DNA of 64,000 nucleotides from PLanc-01 sp034678485 (lineage in GTDB: Bacteria; Planctomycetota; Phycisphaerae; Sedimentisphaerales; Anaerobacaceae): NCBI GenBank assembly GCA_034678485.1, contig JAXDBU010000034.1, positions 1 through 64,000 of the forward strand, given 5' to 3'. Within the stretch, counting starts at the first letter, position 1. The number at the start of each line of letters is the position of its first letter. This document shows, piece after piece, positions 7,759-19,600 of this stretch. The notes beneath the pieces were generated by a model that made no database searches, was not told the DNA's origin, and was given only the letters and a program-made list of their open reading frames with translations. The position numbers were made by a program, and so were the translations under genes.

Positions 7759-10482
7759 TCAGGATCCAAGCGTTCTGGCCACTTTGACGATCTCATAGAA
7801 ATCCAGGACGTCGTCCACCTTGATATCATCAAACCCGGCCAGCTTCACACCACACTCCAGCCCGGCTTTGACCTCGCGGGCATCGTCCTTGAAATGCTTG
7901 AGGGACTCGACGGCGAGACTATCCCGCACGACGATGTTGTTCCGGATCAGACGGACCTTGGCGCTTTTGGCCGCCACGCCGGTCGTGACCAGACAACCGG
8001 CAACCGTCCCGATCCGCGACACCTTGAACGTGGCCCGGACCACGGTGCGTCCCAAGGCCCGTTCCTGCTCTTCCGGCTCCAGCAAACCGGCCATCGATTT
8101 CCGCAGGTCGTCCGTGATGCGGTAGATGATGCTGTACAGCCGGATATCGACCCCCTCCGACTCGGCCACCCGCTGCGCACGTTCATCGGCGACCACGTTG
8201 AAGCCGATGATGATCGCATTGGATGCCTCCGCCAGAAGGACATCGCCTTCCGTGATCCCGCCCGGCATCGCCTGGAGGATGTTCAGTCGCACCTCGCTCG
8301 TGCTCAGCTCAGACAGGTATTTCTTCAGCACGTCGACCGATCCTTGTACGTCGGCGCGGATGATCAGGTTCAGTTCCTTGACGTTCCCGGCTTCGATCTG
8401 GCTGAACAGGTTCTCCATCGTGACCTGCGTCCGCTCGGCCAGCGACTTCTCTCTCGCTCGCAGCTCACTCTCTTCCGCAGCGGCCTTGGCCCGGTTGATG
8501 TCCTTCAGACAATAGAAGCGGTCGCCTGCCAGGGGCACGCCGTTCAAACCGGCCACCGCGACGGGCATGGACGTGGTGGCGATCTTGGCTTTTTTCCCGT
8601 AGCTGTCGGTCATCGTTCGGACTCGGCCGTAGGCTTTGCCCGCCAGCAGGATGTCCCCCTTCTCGAGCCGGCCCTCCTTGATCAGAAGCGTCGCGACAGG
8701 TCCTTCCTGGCTCGACATCTTGGCCTCGACGACCCACCCGGTCGCGGGGACCGTGTCGTCCGCTTTCAACTCGAGCAACTCGGCCACGTAGTCAAGTGAC
8801 TCCAGCAGGTCGTCGACGCCCTGACCGGTCGTGGCGCTGGTCTTGACGACTTCCGTCTGGCCGCCCCACTCGGTCGGGGGCAGACCGTGCTCCGACAATT
8901 GCGCGTAAATGCGATTGATGTCGTAACCCGGCAGGTCGATTTTGTTGAGTGCCACGACGATGGCGACACCCGCCGCCTTGCTGTGCGCGATCGCTTCGAT
9001 GGTCTGTGGCATGACCCCGTCATCGGCCGCAACGACCAGGACCACGATATCCGTCATGTTGGCGCCGCGGGCCCGCATCGCGGTGAAAGCCTCGTGACCC
9101 GGCGTGTCCAGGAACGTCACCGTCTTGTCGTCCCAGCTCACCTGATAGGCACCCGTGTGCTGCGTGATGCCGCCGGCTTCGCCTGCCGCCACGTGCGTCT
9201 TGCGAATTCGGTCGAGCAGACTCGTCTTGCCGTGGTCCACGTGTCCGAGCATAGCGGCAACGATGGGACGTTTCTTGAGATGCGTCCGCTCTCGCTGGTC
9301 GAATTCCTTCCGAATCTCCTCCTCCATCGTGGCCTTTCGCTCGACAATCAGCTCCGTGTCGAACTCCAGGGCCACCAATTCAGCCACGTCGCTGCTGATG
9401 GACTGGTTGGCGGTGGCCATGACCCCCTGCTGCATCAGCTTGCTGATGATGTCGGTGGCCTTGACCGCCAGAGCGGCGGACAGGTCCTTCACAATGATCG
9501 GTTCGCTGATCGCGACGCTCTTCGGCCGCACGGGAGCGGTGCTCTCGTGAGAGGTCTTGGAAGCAATCCGCCGCGTCGGTCGCAGGCGAAGCCCTTCTCC
9601 GCCGGCAGCGGTCAGACGCGCCTGCCTCTCCTCGATGTCTCTCTGGCGCCAATTCTTGTGCAGCTTGCCTTTCTTGACAGCATCATCATCCACTTCCTCC
9701 TTCCGGCGGCCGTGTGTGCGGTCCTTGCTGCTTCGCGATTTCGTCCCCTTCCTGTCGGCCGTCTCGGACGCCGCCGCAGTAGTGTCCTTGCCGCCCCGGT
9801 AAATCAGCGGCTCGGTCACAGGAGCGTCGTAACGGGGTTTGAACCGGGATCGCGGGCGATCCAGGGGCTCGGGCGCCTCCACGCGGACGACTTGCGGCCC
9901 ACTGAGTTTTGCCGGTCTGGGTTTTTCCAGCATCGGGCCGGCGGGCACCACCACGATCGGTTCCTTCGGCTTCTGCACCGGTTTGGGCAGTTCCGGAGCC
10001 TTCTCGGGGACTTTAACAGATGCCTGTTCCTCAATTTGTCCCGCCGCGGCTACCGCCGGAACCACCGGCTCCGGCTCCACATGAACCGCCGTCTCGACGA
10101 GCGGAGCCTCTGCACCCTGTATCTGCGGCGTCTCCATTACGAGAGGTTCCGGCTCGTTCATCGGCTCCACGAGCGGCTCCGTTGGCTCCATCACGGATAT
10201 GTCGGTCCCCTCGGAATCCGACTCCGCCATCACCTCCTCGACTTCCACGTGCTTGGGCTTTCTCTGCACGCGGACTTCAGCCAAATCCACACGGTCCGCG
10301 GTCTCGACCGTGGTGAGATTCTCGCCCTCGCTGAACCATTCTCTAATCGTGGCAGCCAGCCCTGCAGAGATCGTGGCCATGTGGTTCCGGACATCCAGGC
10401 CTTCATCCTGACACTTCTTCACAATCGCAGAACTCTTGACCCCAAGTTCCCGAGCTAAGATATAGACCCTTGTAGTAGCCAA
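7759..10482 (-). CDS. infB: Translation initiation factor IF-2
   Basis: 907 residues. This GTPase brings initiator tRNA to the 30S subunit. An IF2_N helix is at the start (RVYILARELGVKSSAIVKKC). A long Pro/Glu/Lys-rich linker follows (about 80-330), then the G domain with G1 GHVDHGKTS near residue 411, DTPGHEAF (G3) and NKIDLPG (G4). Domain II (EAKMSSQEGPVATLLIKEGR), IF2 domain 3 (IIRADVQGSVDVLKKYL) and domain IV (VAGCLVTTGV) complete the usual bacterial order. It lies 14 bp after nusA and 36 bp before rbfA. Confidence 0.97.
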   Translation of the reverse strand: MATTRVYILARELGVKSSAIVKKCQDEGLDVRNHMATISAGLAATIREWFSEGENLTTVETADRVDLAEVRVQRKPKHVEVEEVMAESDSEGTDISVMEPTEPLVEPMNEPEPLVMETPQIQGAEAPLVETAVHVEPEPVVPAVAAAGQIEEQASVKVPEKAPELPKPVQKPKEPIVVVPAGPMLEKPRPAKLSGPQVVRVEAPEPLDRPRSRFKPRYDAPVTEPLIYRGGKDTTAAASETADRKGTKSRSSKDRTHGRRKEEVDDDAVKKGKLHKNWRQRDIEERQARLTAAGGEGLRLRPTRRIASKTSHESTAPVRPKSVAISEPIIVKDLSAALAVKATDIISKLMQQGVMATANQSISSDVAELVALEFDTELIVERKATMEEEIRKEFDQRERTHLKKRPIVAAMLGHVDHGKTSLLDRIRKTHVAAGEAGGITQHTGAYQVSWDDKTVTFLDTPGHEAFTAMRARGANMTDIVVLVVAADDGVMPQTIEAIAHSKAAGVAIVVALNKIDLPGYDINRIYAQLSEHGLPPTEWGGQTEVVKTSATTGQGVDDLLESLDYVAELLELKADDTVPATGWVVEAKMSSQEGPVATLLIKEGRLEKGDILLAGKAYGRVRTMTDSYGKKAKIATTSMPVAVAGLNGVPLAGDRFYCLKDINRAKAAAEESELRAREKSLAERTQVTMENLFSQIEAGNVKELNLIIRADVQGSVDVLKKYLSELSTSEVRLNILQAMPGGITEGDVLLAEASNAIIIGFNVVADERAQRVAESEGVDIRLYSIIYRITDDLRKSMAGLLEPEEQERALGRTVVRATFKVSRIGTVAGCLVTTGVAAKSAKVRLIRNNIVVRDSLAVESLKHFKDDAREVKAGLECGVKLAGFDDIKVDDVLDFYEIVKVARTLGS

Positions 10483-10496
10483 AAAGCCTCCACGTA

Positions 10497-11732
10497 TTAC
10501 TCTGCATCCTCTCGGAGCGTCGCGTTGGACGCCTTCGCCTGCTGAGCCAGTTGTTTCTGCACCTGCTTTTGATCCGCTTCCGCGGTCAATGCCTTGGCCT
10601 CACGATCCGCTCTCTCGACCAACCTCTCGGCCAAGTCACGGTCCAATTTGAGTTCCGCAACCAGCGGATCAGGACCGACGTCATCCAGGTCGAGCACCGA
10701 GATGATGCCCAGAGCGATGAGCTTGTCCACGAGGACATCCTCTGCTCCCTCGACCCCTTTGACACATCCGGCCAGTCGCTCGATCCCCTGGTTGTACTCA
10801 TCCGGGGTCAGGATGTCGATATCCCATCCCGTCAGTCTCGCGGCCAGCCGAACGTTCTGCCCGTGCTTGCCGATGGCTAAGCTCAACTGATCCTCCTCTA
10901 CGACGACCGTGGCACGTCCCAGCTCGAAGCACAGGGCGATTTCACTGACCTTCGCCGGCATCAAAGCGTTCGCCACAAGGATCTGCGAAGAGTCGTTCCA
11001 GCGGACAATGTCGATCTTCTCACCCCCCAGCTCGTCGACGATATTCTTGATCCGACTGCCGCGGACGCCGACACAGGCGCCGACCGGGTCCACCTTGTCG
11101 TCGAAGGACATGACAGCCACCTTGCTTCGATACCCGGCCTCGCGCGCCAGGGCGCGGACCTCGATGATCCCTTCGGCAATCTCCGGCACCTCGGACTCGA
11201 ACAGCCGCCGGATGAAGTCCGGATGCGTTCGAGACAGGATGATCTTCACCTGGCTCGCGGACTCCTTCACATCCAGAATCAGGCATCGGACCCGCTCGCC
11301 CGGGCGATGGGTCTGGCCCATGATCTGCTCGCCTTTCGGCATGATCCCCTCCGTCCAGTGATCCAGGTTGACCACCAGCGCGCCGCCTTCGTATCGCACG
11401 ACCGATCCGCTGACGAGCTGCCCTTTGCGCTGGACGAACTCGCTGAAGATGCTGTCCCGCTCGTCCGCTCGGATCTTCTGGATCATGACCTGCTTGGCCG
11501 TTTGCGCGGGGATTCGTCCCAGCCGCCTGATATCGATGGGCTGGCCGTCCTTGAACGCAGTGACCCCGCCGCTGCTTCGGTCGATCCGGACAACGATCTC
11601 GCTCTCCGCATCAGCAAAGTGCTTGCGAACCGCCGAGACCATAGCTTCCTCCAAGTCGGCAAAAATCGACTCTTTCTCGATGTTCTTGTCCCTCGCGATG
11701 TTGTCCACGATTCTCAACAGTTCCTGGTTCAT
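10497..11732 (-). CDS. nusA: Transcription termination/antitermination factor NusA
   Basis: 411 residues. NusA binds RNA polymerase and controls pausing, termination and antitermination. The N-terminal domain is MNQELLRIVDNIARDKNIEK. An S1 domain lies about 135-200 (VSGSVVRYEGGALVVNLDHW), and KH1/KH2 about 230-345 (DPVGACVGVRGSRIKNIVDE, LSLAIGKHGQNVRLAARLTG). A short helical C-terminus follows, without the two acidic repeats of the E. coli protein. The start has an AAGGAGAT ribosome-binding site. A hairpin plus eight T residues lies about 20 nt upstream of the ATG, so nusA could be controlled by leader attenuation. Confidence 0.97.
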   Translation of the reverse strand: MNQELLRIVDNIARDKNIEKESIFADLEEAMVSAVRKHFADAESEIVVRIDRSSGGVTAFKDGQPIDIRRLGRIPAQTAKQVMIQKIRADERDSIFSEFVQRKGQLVSGSVVRYEGGALVVNLDHWTEGIMPKGEQIMGQTHRPGERVRCLILDVKESASQVKIILSRTHPDFIRRLFESEVPEIAEGIIEVRALAREAGYRSKVAVMSFDDKVDPVGACVGVRGSRIKNIVDELGGEKIDIVRWNDSSQILVANALMPAKVSEIALCFELGRATVVVEEDQLSLAIGKHGQNVRLAARLTGWDIDILTPDEYNQGIERLAGCVKGVEGAEDVLVDKLIALGIISVLDLDDVGPDPLVAELKLDRDLAERLVERADREAKALTAEADQKQVQKQLAQQAKASNATLREDAE

Positions 11733-11751
11733 GATCTCCTTTTTCCGTAAG

Positions 11752-11789
11752 CCAAAAAAAAGAGTGGGACACCGTAACCCGTTCCCACT
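11752..11789 (-). terminator. Intrinsic-terminator-like hairpin in the nusA leader
   Basis: On the minus strand a perfect 7-bp stem AGTGGGA / TCCCACT (11789-11783 with 11769-11763) with a 13-nt loop is followed by C and eight T (11761-11754). The hairpin ends about 30 nt before the nusA start codon. No minus-strand gene is visible for more than 700 bp upstream, so it more probably acts inside the nusA operon leader as an attenuator than as the end of another transcript. Confidence 0.7.
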
Positions 11790-12463
11790 GCCAAAGCCCC
11801 TGCCCGACTGAGGTTGTCATCTTCCCTTCGCCTACATCAGTTGCCTCCGAGAGCGGCTTGACCCTTCAGCGAGCCCAAAAAGCCAAACCTCATCTTCAAC
11901 CTCACCGGCACCCGGACCTTGGAGCAGAAACGCCCGTTCCACAGCAGCCGTGTGTGCAAAAATGCAGCGCACCCTATGCCTCATATGCTCGCGCCGCCGC
12001 ACTGTTCACACATCCACTCAAGAGCCATTCCTTGCACCTTTTCAATTCGTGCCAGACGCTGTGGTAGCCGTCCATTCTAATACCGAATACGTCATAATAA
12101 TCGTCCAACCCCTTGCTGGCAATAACTTTTTCGGAGATTTTGCCCTTTTTGGTCCGAGTTCCACCACCCTATGCCACGCCCGCGCAGAGTGATATCCGCG
12201 TCCTATAATAGCAGTACTCACTGTGTGCAACGCCATGAGGTCTTCGCGGATGGGACGCCGCAGATTGTCACCAACAGCAGCTCCCTCCTGCCATGCAACC
12301 CTACATATCGACAACGCTGACACAGAACCACAACATATAGGGGCAGCAACCTGCGTCGGACAACCCGCACGGTGATCAATACGTCCTTCCCGCTTGCCAA
12401 GCCGGCGTTTCATCGCTATATTCCTTGGGTCAAAGATGACGCAATTGAATCACGGAGCAACGA
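11790..12463. other. Long divergent intergenic region between nusA and dapB
   Basis: No gene supported. The composition is more AT-rich than the flanks. On the minus strand a TTGCAC-N17-TATAGG pair (about 12198-12226) is a weak promoter candidate for the nusA operon. A possible minus-strand frame of 123 codons (12042-12413) has no ribosome-binding site or family feature and was rejected. Confidence 0.45.
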
Positions 12464-13261
12464 ATGAGCGCAAAGGTGGTCGTGGTCGGAGCTGGCGGGC
12501 GAATGGGTCGGCGGATCGTCTCCCTCGCCGCGGAATCGAAGCGTTTTGAGATAGTCGGTGCGATAGACAGGACGGATCACCCCGATCTCGGCAAGGACGC
12601 GGGGACTCTCGCAGGTACGGAGAGGTTGAACCTCCCCCTGTCCGCGACCTGGCCCACTGGCGCCCAGGTTGCCGTCGATTTTTCCCTGCCCGAGGCCGCG
12701 GAAGAGACCATCCTGCACTGTGCAGCCTCCGGCGTATCCTTAGTCCTGGGCACGACAGGACTTACGCCCACCCAACACGAAACCCTCAAGACCGCCGCCC
12801 GCAGAATCCCTATCGTCTACAGTACGAACATGAGCGTCGGGATGAATGCCCTGTTCGTCCTCGTGGGCAAGGCCGCAGCCATGCTGGGGGATGACTACGA
12901 CATTGAAATCGTCGAGGAACACCACCGATTCAAGAAGGATGCCCCCAGCGGCAGCGCCATGACCCTGGCCCAGAACATCTGCAAGGCGACCGGCCGACCA
13001 TACCCCGACAGTCTCACCCACGGCCGAAACGGCAAAGAAGCCCTGCGGAAGAAAGGCGAAATCGGCATACACGCAGTCCGCGCCGGCGACATAACCGGCG
13101 TCCACTCCGTGATTTACGGCACACTCGGCGAGACGATCACCCTGAACCACACGGCCCACAACCGGGACACCTTCGTCCGCGGCGCCCTGCGAGCAGCAGA
13201 ATGGCTGCTCGGCAAACCGCCAGCCCTTTACTCGATGGCCGACGTGCTGGGGATCAAGTGA
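12464..13261 (+). CDS. dapB: 4-hydroxy-tetrahydrodipicolinate reductase
   Basis: 265 residues, standard for DapB. It reduces hydroxytetrahydrodipicolinate with NAD(P)H in the lysine/meso-diaminopimelate pathway. The dinucleotide-binding VVGAGGRMGRRI is at 6-17, the GTTGLT loop near 100, and the catalytic/substrate motif EEHHRFKKDAPSGSA near 151-165 (His pair and Lys in family positions). The C-terminal domain reads GEIGIHAVRAGDITGVHSV. The start codon follows GGAG. It is transcribed divergently from nusA, with no other lysine gene adjacent. Confidence 0.95.
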   Translation: MSAKVVVVGAGGRMGRRIVSLAAESKRFEIVGAIDRTDHPDLGKDAGTLAGTERLNLPLSATWPTGAQVAVDFSLPEAAEETILHCAASGVSLVLGTTGLTPTQHETLKTAARRIPIVYSTNMSVGMNALFVLVGKAAAMLGDDYDIEIVEEHHRFKKDAPSGSAMTLAQNICKATGRPYPDSLTHGRNGKEALRKKGEIGIHAVRAGDITGVHSVIYGTLGETITLNHTAHNRDTFVRGALRAAEWLLGKPPALYSMADVLGIK

Positions 13262-13651
13262 CGCCTGCAAGGGACAGATTGAACAAGACACGACAGCATC
13301 TGCTTGCGCCGGATACGGATCGAAGCAAGAGAGAAGTCTGCATTCGCTGTGGTCTGTGGACAGCAGCGCAGGTTGTGACGCAGGCTTATGAAGGCCGTGC
13401 CGTCGAAAACGAAGCAAGACGCAGACGAACGCATAGCCTGAGATCAGCGCGACAAGACAGGTCCACAGGATGCACGCCACACACTCCTTCTCCCCGGTTC
13501 CTGGATTCCTGCTTGACGCAGGAATGACCGCATCCAGCCCGTGTCTCGTCGCCCCATCGGAGGGCGCAACTGCGGTCATGCACCCAGAGGGCTGCTGCAT
13601 ACGCTCTCTTCCTGCTCGCATACGCGGTTGAGCGGCGAGGACCTGGTACGC
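13262..13651. other. Intergenic region with a partial palindromic repeat
   Basis: No gene supported. A half copy of the two-armed intergenic repeat lies at about 13493-13530 (CCGGTTCCTGGATTCCTGCT then GACGCAGGAATGAC). The rest shows no recognised structure. It separates dapB from the convergent giant repeat gene. Confidence 0.5.
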
Positions 13652-16600
13652 TCAACATCTCGTTCTGCCACGCCTCCAACCGAGAAGGCCGATGCCAATG
13701 CCCGTAAGCATCAAAGCGCCCGGCGCGGGAATCGTGCTCGTTACACGGGTGGCTTGCAGGAACAACCCACCGTCCTGCCCATACATGTCGTACTGGAAAC
13801 CCGATGATTCGTTCGACAAGCTGTAGGACAGCAGGGTCCAATCCACTGTGTCACCCGCGGTGAGAAACTCAATGGCTACACTCTCTCCCAGACCGATCTC
13901 CGAGGCAATGTCAAAGTCCGGCAGGAAGGAGAAGTTGACGCTGCCCATCTCGGAGGCGAGACCCATCAGTCCCATCTCACCCATCACACCGGCGGTTACG
14001 GAACCCGTAACGGTCAGGGAATCGAAGGACCCGACCGTGAATCCGCCAATCTCGATCTCCAGAACGCTCGAGGACGACAGCACGAGGTCGCCGATCAGGG
14101 TCGTGTCGACAATGGCCCCGAGACCGCCGGGCGAGAGAATTCCGGCGTTGGTCAGGGCATTGCCCGCACCCAGTTCGATCTGGACGCCCGAGTCAAACCT
14201 CGCGCCGGCATGGTTGTCGAAGGCATTCGCACCCCCGCCAAGACGGACCGAGCCGGTCACGAGGCCGTTGTTGGTGACGACGTCGTTGCCGACGCTGCCA
14301 AGGACCGCGGTGCCGCTGAGAGCGGAGATATAACCGGCGTTGGCAAGCGTGTTGTCGGCCCCGCCGTCGAAGTTCACTCCCGCGCCGTCGCCCGGTCCAC
14401 CCTGAACCAGGGAACCGTCCAAGAGGGTGATGGAAATGTTGCCCGCGCCTTTGTCTCCTCCGCTTTGTGCGACGATGCCACTGGAGTCCGCGCCGTAAAC
14501 GGCAATAACACCATTGAGCGTGACATCCACGGGGCCGCCGTAGTCTTCCCCTCCGGCACTCTGCGCGAAGATCCCATGAGAGGGGTCGCCAAGCGTGGTG
14601 ATGGTGCCGGTGTGCATGACGCTCACCGCGCCGCCCGAGCCGGCTCCACCGACGCTGCCGGCAAAGCCGAGGCCGTAACCGGCGTCACCGGCAACTCCAC
14701 CGCCGCCTCCGACGCTCTGGGCGAAGATGCCGTTCGCGCCGGTTCCGTGTGTGATGATGTCGCCTTCACTCTGCACGCTCACGTCACCGCCGTCGCCGCC
14801 TGCGCCACCGGATCGGGCAAAGGCCGCCCCGATGCCGAAATTGAACAGTCCGCGACTCACGTCGCCACCCATGCCGCCGCCGCCGCCGATGCTCTGAGCA
14901 GCAATCCCGTACGCGGCGTCGCCGAAGGTCTCGACGCGGCCTTTGTGCAGGACGGTGACGTCGCCTCCGTTGCCGCCCGCGCCTGCGGCCCCGCCGATGC
15001 CGATGCCCCCGAGCGTGCCTGTGGAGCCTTCGCCGGCGCTGCTGAACTTGGCCACGCCGCCGCCGCCGCCGACACTCTGGGCAAAGATGGCGATGGAGTC
15101 GTCGCCATACGTCACGATGTCGGCTTCATTGTCGACGCGCACGGCGCTGCCGTGGCCGCTGCTCCCGCCGGAGCCGCCGACGGTGATTTGCATATCCTCC
15201 ACAGTCGTCAGAGGCGTAAAGTCAAGAATCGTCTGGAGCCAGTCCGGCACCTTCGGACCGGTCGCCGCTTCACTGCCAACGCCGCCGCCACCGCCGACGC
15301 TCTGGGCGAAAACACCGTACGATTCCGTCCCTCGCGTGGTGATCGCGCCGCGGTTGGTTACCGTGACATCGCTGCCGTCGCTGGCGCCGCCGCCAGAACC
15401 GCCAACGGCGACATTCCAGGTGCTCAGCAGATCCGTCAGGTAGTCCTTGACGGACTCGGGGTTCAGCTTGAATTCCAGCTTCAACTCCTCCGGCGGATCG
15501 ACATCCATGGCAAGTGCCCTGGCGGCGCCGCCCTTGCCGCCGCCGCCGCCAATGCTCTGGGCGAAGATGCCGCTGGAATCGTCTTCAAACGTGTCGATCA
15601 TGCCGAGGTTGTCCACGACCACGGAACCGCCTGTGTTGCCATTTCCGCCGGCGCCTCCCACAGCAATCGCGGCATCCAATGCCTGCTTTGCCTCCTTCTC
15701 GTCGCCTTTCTTGGCGTCTTTCTCGAGGGTGACTGTGCCGGACAGACTGTAGCCGCCGGTGCCGCCGCCGCCGCCAATACTCTGGGCAAGAACGCCATGA
15801 GAGGAGGCGCCATGGGTGCTGATGCTGTTCCTGTTGACCACGGTGACCGCATCCGCCGTGTTTCCGGAGCCGGCGCTGCCCCCGACCGACACCGCAGCAT
15901 TGATGTTGGAGCCCTTGTCGTCTGAGATTCCGAAATCGACGGCCACGCTCGCTCCGCCATTGCCGCCGCCACCGCCAATGCTCTGGGCAAGAATGCCGTG
16001 AGAGTTGCCACCCGACGTAGCGATCACACCGTCGTTGGCGACATCGACCGCCAGTCCTCTCCCCCCGGCGCCGCCCAAACCTCCCACGGAGACGCCAAGG
16101 TTCTTGGCCTCCGGACCGGCAAACGAACCGGCGAAGCTGAACCCGCCGGTGCCGCCGCCGCCGCCGATGCTCTGGGCCAGTATGCCCATGGCCCCATTGC
16201 CGAACGCCTCGTACGGGTCGGTGACCCCCAGCAGATCATCGGGAATATCCCCGGAGACCGTCGTCTGGGTGGTGACGCTTCCCGCGTTCTGCACATGAAC
16301 CGCGCCACCGTCACCACCGGCGCCGCCCGTGCCGCCGATACCGACTGCGATGTCCTTGGCCTGGCTCCCTATGCTCAGGGAGCCGGTGGCACTGAATCCG
16401 CCGGTGCCGCCGCCGCCGCCGACACTCTGGGCCACCAGTCCGTGGGACTTGATCCCTTCAGTGACCACCTCGCCGGCATTGTCGAGATTCACTTGCCCGC
16501 CGTCGCCTGCCGCACCACCAAGGCCGCCGACCGATACCGACCCATTCCAGCCGCCTTTATGGCTGCCGAGGGCGGCGGAGAAACTGCCGCCGCCGTCACC

Positions 16601-19600
16601 GCCGCCACCGCCAACGCTCTGGGCAAAGAGGCCGTAGGACGCGACTCCCTGGGTATGGACAAGCCCTTCATTGTCGAGGGACACGCTATTGCCATTACCG
16701 GCCACGTCACCGCTGCCGCCGATGGATAGACTGACATTCGGCTTGCTGCCCATCCCGGCGGTCACCGTGCCGCTGAAGCCGCCGGCGCCGCCACCGCCGC
16801 CGACGCTCTGGGCGAGGATTCCATGGGCGCCGCCGCTCATCGTCGTCACGTTACCGCTATTGTCGAGATCGACCAGGCCGGCGCCGCCGCCCTCGCCGCC
16901 CTTGCCGCCGACTCCGGCATTGAACTGGCCACCGTCCGTCACGACACCGCCGGTGAAGCTGAAGCCGCCGGAACCGCCACCGCCGCCGACGCTCTGCGCC
17001 AGGATGCCATAGGCGAGCGTGCCGCGTGTGGCAACATTTCCGGAGTTGTCGAAAGACACCGCGTCGCCCGTGCCGCCTTCGCCGCCGAAGCCGCCGAGGC
17101 TGAACGTGCCCGAGCCGGTTTTGGCACCGCTGCCGGCGATGCTGAAACCGCCGGTTCCGCCGCCGCCACCGACGCTCTGGATCAGCAATCCGGTTGCCTC
17201 TTCGCCATAGGTGTCGATATCGCCCGAGTTGGACGCGGTCACGCTCTTGCCCGACCCGCCCTTTCCAGCGCGGCCACCGATACCGACGCTGCCGGAGCCG
17301 CTCTGGGCGCCGCTGCCGGTAATGCTGAACCCCCCGTTGCCGCCGCCGCCACCGACGCTCTGAACGAGCATGCCGAAAGCGTCGTCGCCGCGAGTGACGA
17401 TCTTGGTGCTGCTGTCGACAGCGACGGCATCGGCGCTGCCGCCGCCGTTGCCACCTCCACCCAGGTTGAACGTCCCGGAGCCGCTCCGGGCGCCGCTGCC
17501 GGAGATGCTGAAACCGCCGCTGCCGCCCCCGCCACCCACACTCTGGGCGAAAAGGCCAATCGCGCCTTCGCCCGAGGTGTCGATCATGCCGCCGCTATTG
17601 ACCGTGACGCTCTTGCTGTTACCGCCGATATCGCCGAACCCGCCGACGCCGATCGTACCTGAACCAGTGCCTGCGCCGCTGCCGGCGATGCTGAAGCCGC
17701 CGTTGCCGCCGCCACCGCCGACACTCTGGGCCAGCAGACCATGCGCTTCCAGACCCTGGGTTGTGATACTACTGTTGTTGTTGACGAGCACTGAATCGCC
17801 CTGACCGCCTTTGCCGCCGCCGCCACCCAAACTGAAGGCCCCGGAGCCTGTGCCGGCCCCGCTGCCGGAGATGCTGAACTTGCCGCTGCCCCCGCCGCCA
17901 CCGACGCTCTGCGCAAAGACGCCGATCGCGCTCTCGCCTGCCGTATCGATCACGCCGGAACTCGTGACCGCGACGCTCTTACCGTTGCCGCCGTCACCGC
18001 CGAAACCTCCGATCCCAATCGTGCCGGAGCCCGTGCCCGCGCCGCTCGCAGCGATGCTGAACCCGCCGCTGCCGCCACCCCCGCCGACGCTCTGGGCGAA
18101 GAGACCATGTGCCTCATTGCCTCGAGTCGTGATGTCGCTGCTGCTATCGACCAGAACGGTATCGCCCTGGCCACCTTTGCCGCCGCCGCCACCCAAACTG
18201 AAGGCCCCGGAGCCCGTGCCGGCCCCACTGCCGGAGATACTGAAGCTGCCGGTGCCGCCGCCGCCACCGACGCTCTGGGCAAAGAGACCGATGGCGCCTT
18301 CGCCCGACGTGTCGATGACGCCGGAACTGCCGACAGCAACGCCTTTGCTGCTGCCGCCGTCGCCGCCGGAGCCTCCCACGCTGATGCTGCCCGAGCCCGT
18401 GCCCGCGCCGCTGAAGGACAGGCTGAAGCTGCCGTTGCCGCCGCCGCCGCCGGCGCTCTGGGCAAAGAGCCCATGGGCCTCCTTGCCTCGCGTCGTGATG
18501 TCGCTTTCGCTATCCACCAGAACCGCATCCGAGGAGCCGCCGCCGCCGCCCTTGCCGCCAATGCTCACGGTTCCCGAGCCCGTACCCGCGCCGGCGCCGG
18601 AGATGCTGAAGCCACCGTTGCCGCCACCGCCGCCGACACTCTGGGCGAAGAGGCCGACGGCCTCATTGCCCGACGTATCGATTGCGCCGGAACTAGTCAC
18701 CGTGACGCTCTTGCTGCCGCCGCCCGATCCCCCGGATCCTCCCACGCTGACTGCGCCCGCGCCGACACCCCCGCCGCCGGCCGCAATGCTGAAGCCACCG
18801 TTGCCACCACCGCCGCCGAGGCTTTGAGCGAAGAGCCCGTGGGCTGCTTCACCTTGCGTTGTGATAGCGCCGCTGCTATCGACGTGCACCGTGTCGCCCA
18901 AGCCACCACCCCCGGCGGCCCCACCCAGGCTCAACCCACCGCCGCCGAGGCCGCCGCCTGCTCCGGCGATACTGAAGCCGCCGTTGCCGCCGCCGCCGCC
19001 CATGCTCTGCGCAAATACGCCAATGGCCCGGTCTCCCGAGGTTTCAACGGCGCCTGTGGTCGCAACGTCGACAGCTTTCCCATGGCCGCCAAGGCCGCCG
19101 GTGCCGCCAAAGCTGAGAGACACGCCCACTCCGTCGCTGCCCGCGCCGGCGATGCTGAAACCGCCGGTGCCGCCGCCACCGCCGACGCTCTGCGCCAGAA
19201 TACCATAGGCATCGGCGCCCCGCGTGGCGATCGTGCTATCGCTGGCCACGTTGACGGTGTTGCCGCTGCCGCCGTTGCCGCCTTGGCCGCCCACAGCGAC
19301 ACTCACGGAGCCGCCGATGCCGCCGCTGAGGGCGACTGCAAACCCGCCGTTGCCGCCGCCGCCCCCGAGACTCTGCGCGAAGATTCCGTGCGACCGATCC
19401 CCCTGCGTGCCGATCGAAGCCATGCCGCTATCGACATCGACGACCGCGCCCTGGCCGCCCGTTCCCCCTTTGGCGCCAAGGGCAAAACCGGCAAAGGCGC
19501 TGGCAGTGACAGTTCCGCCGCCATTGCCGCCGCCGCCGCCAACGCTCTGGGCAAACACAGCGCTGGAATCCGCACCCGTCGTCGTCAGGTTGCCTGCATT

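Noticed and set aside
12042..12413. 123-codon minus-strand frame upstream of nusA (possible rimP)
   Set aside because: No RimP-like residues, no ribosome-binding site, and atypical composition.
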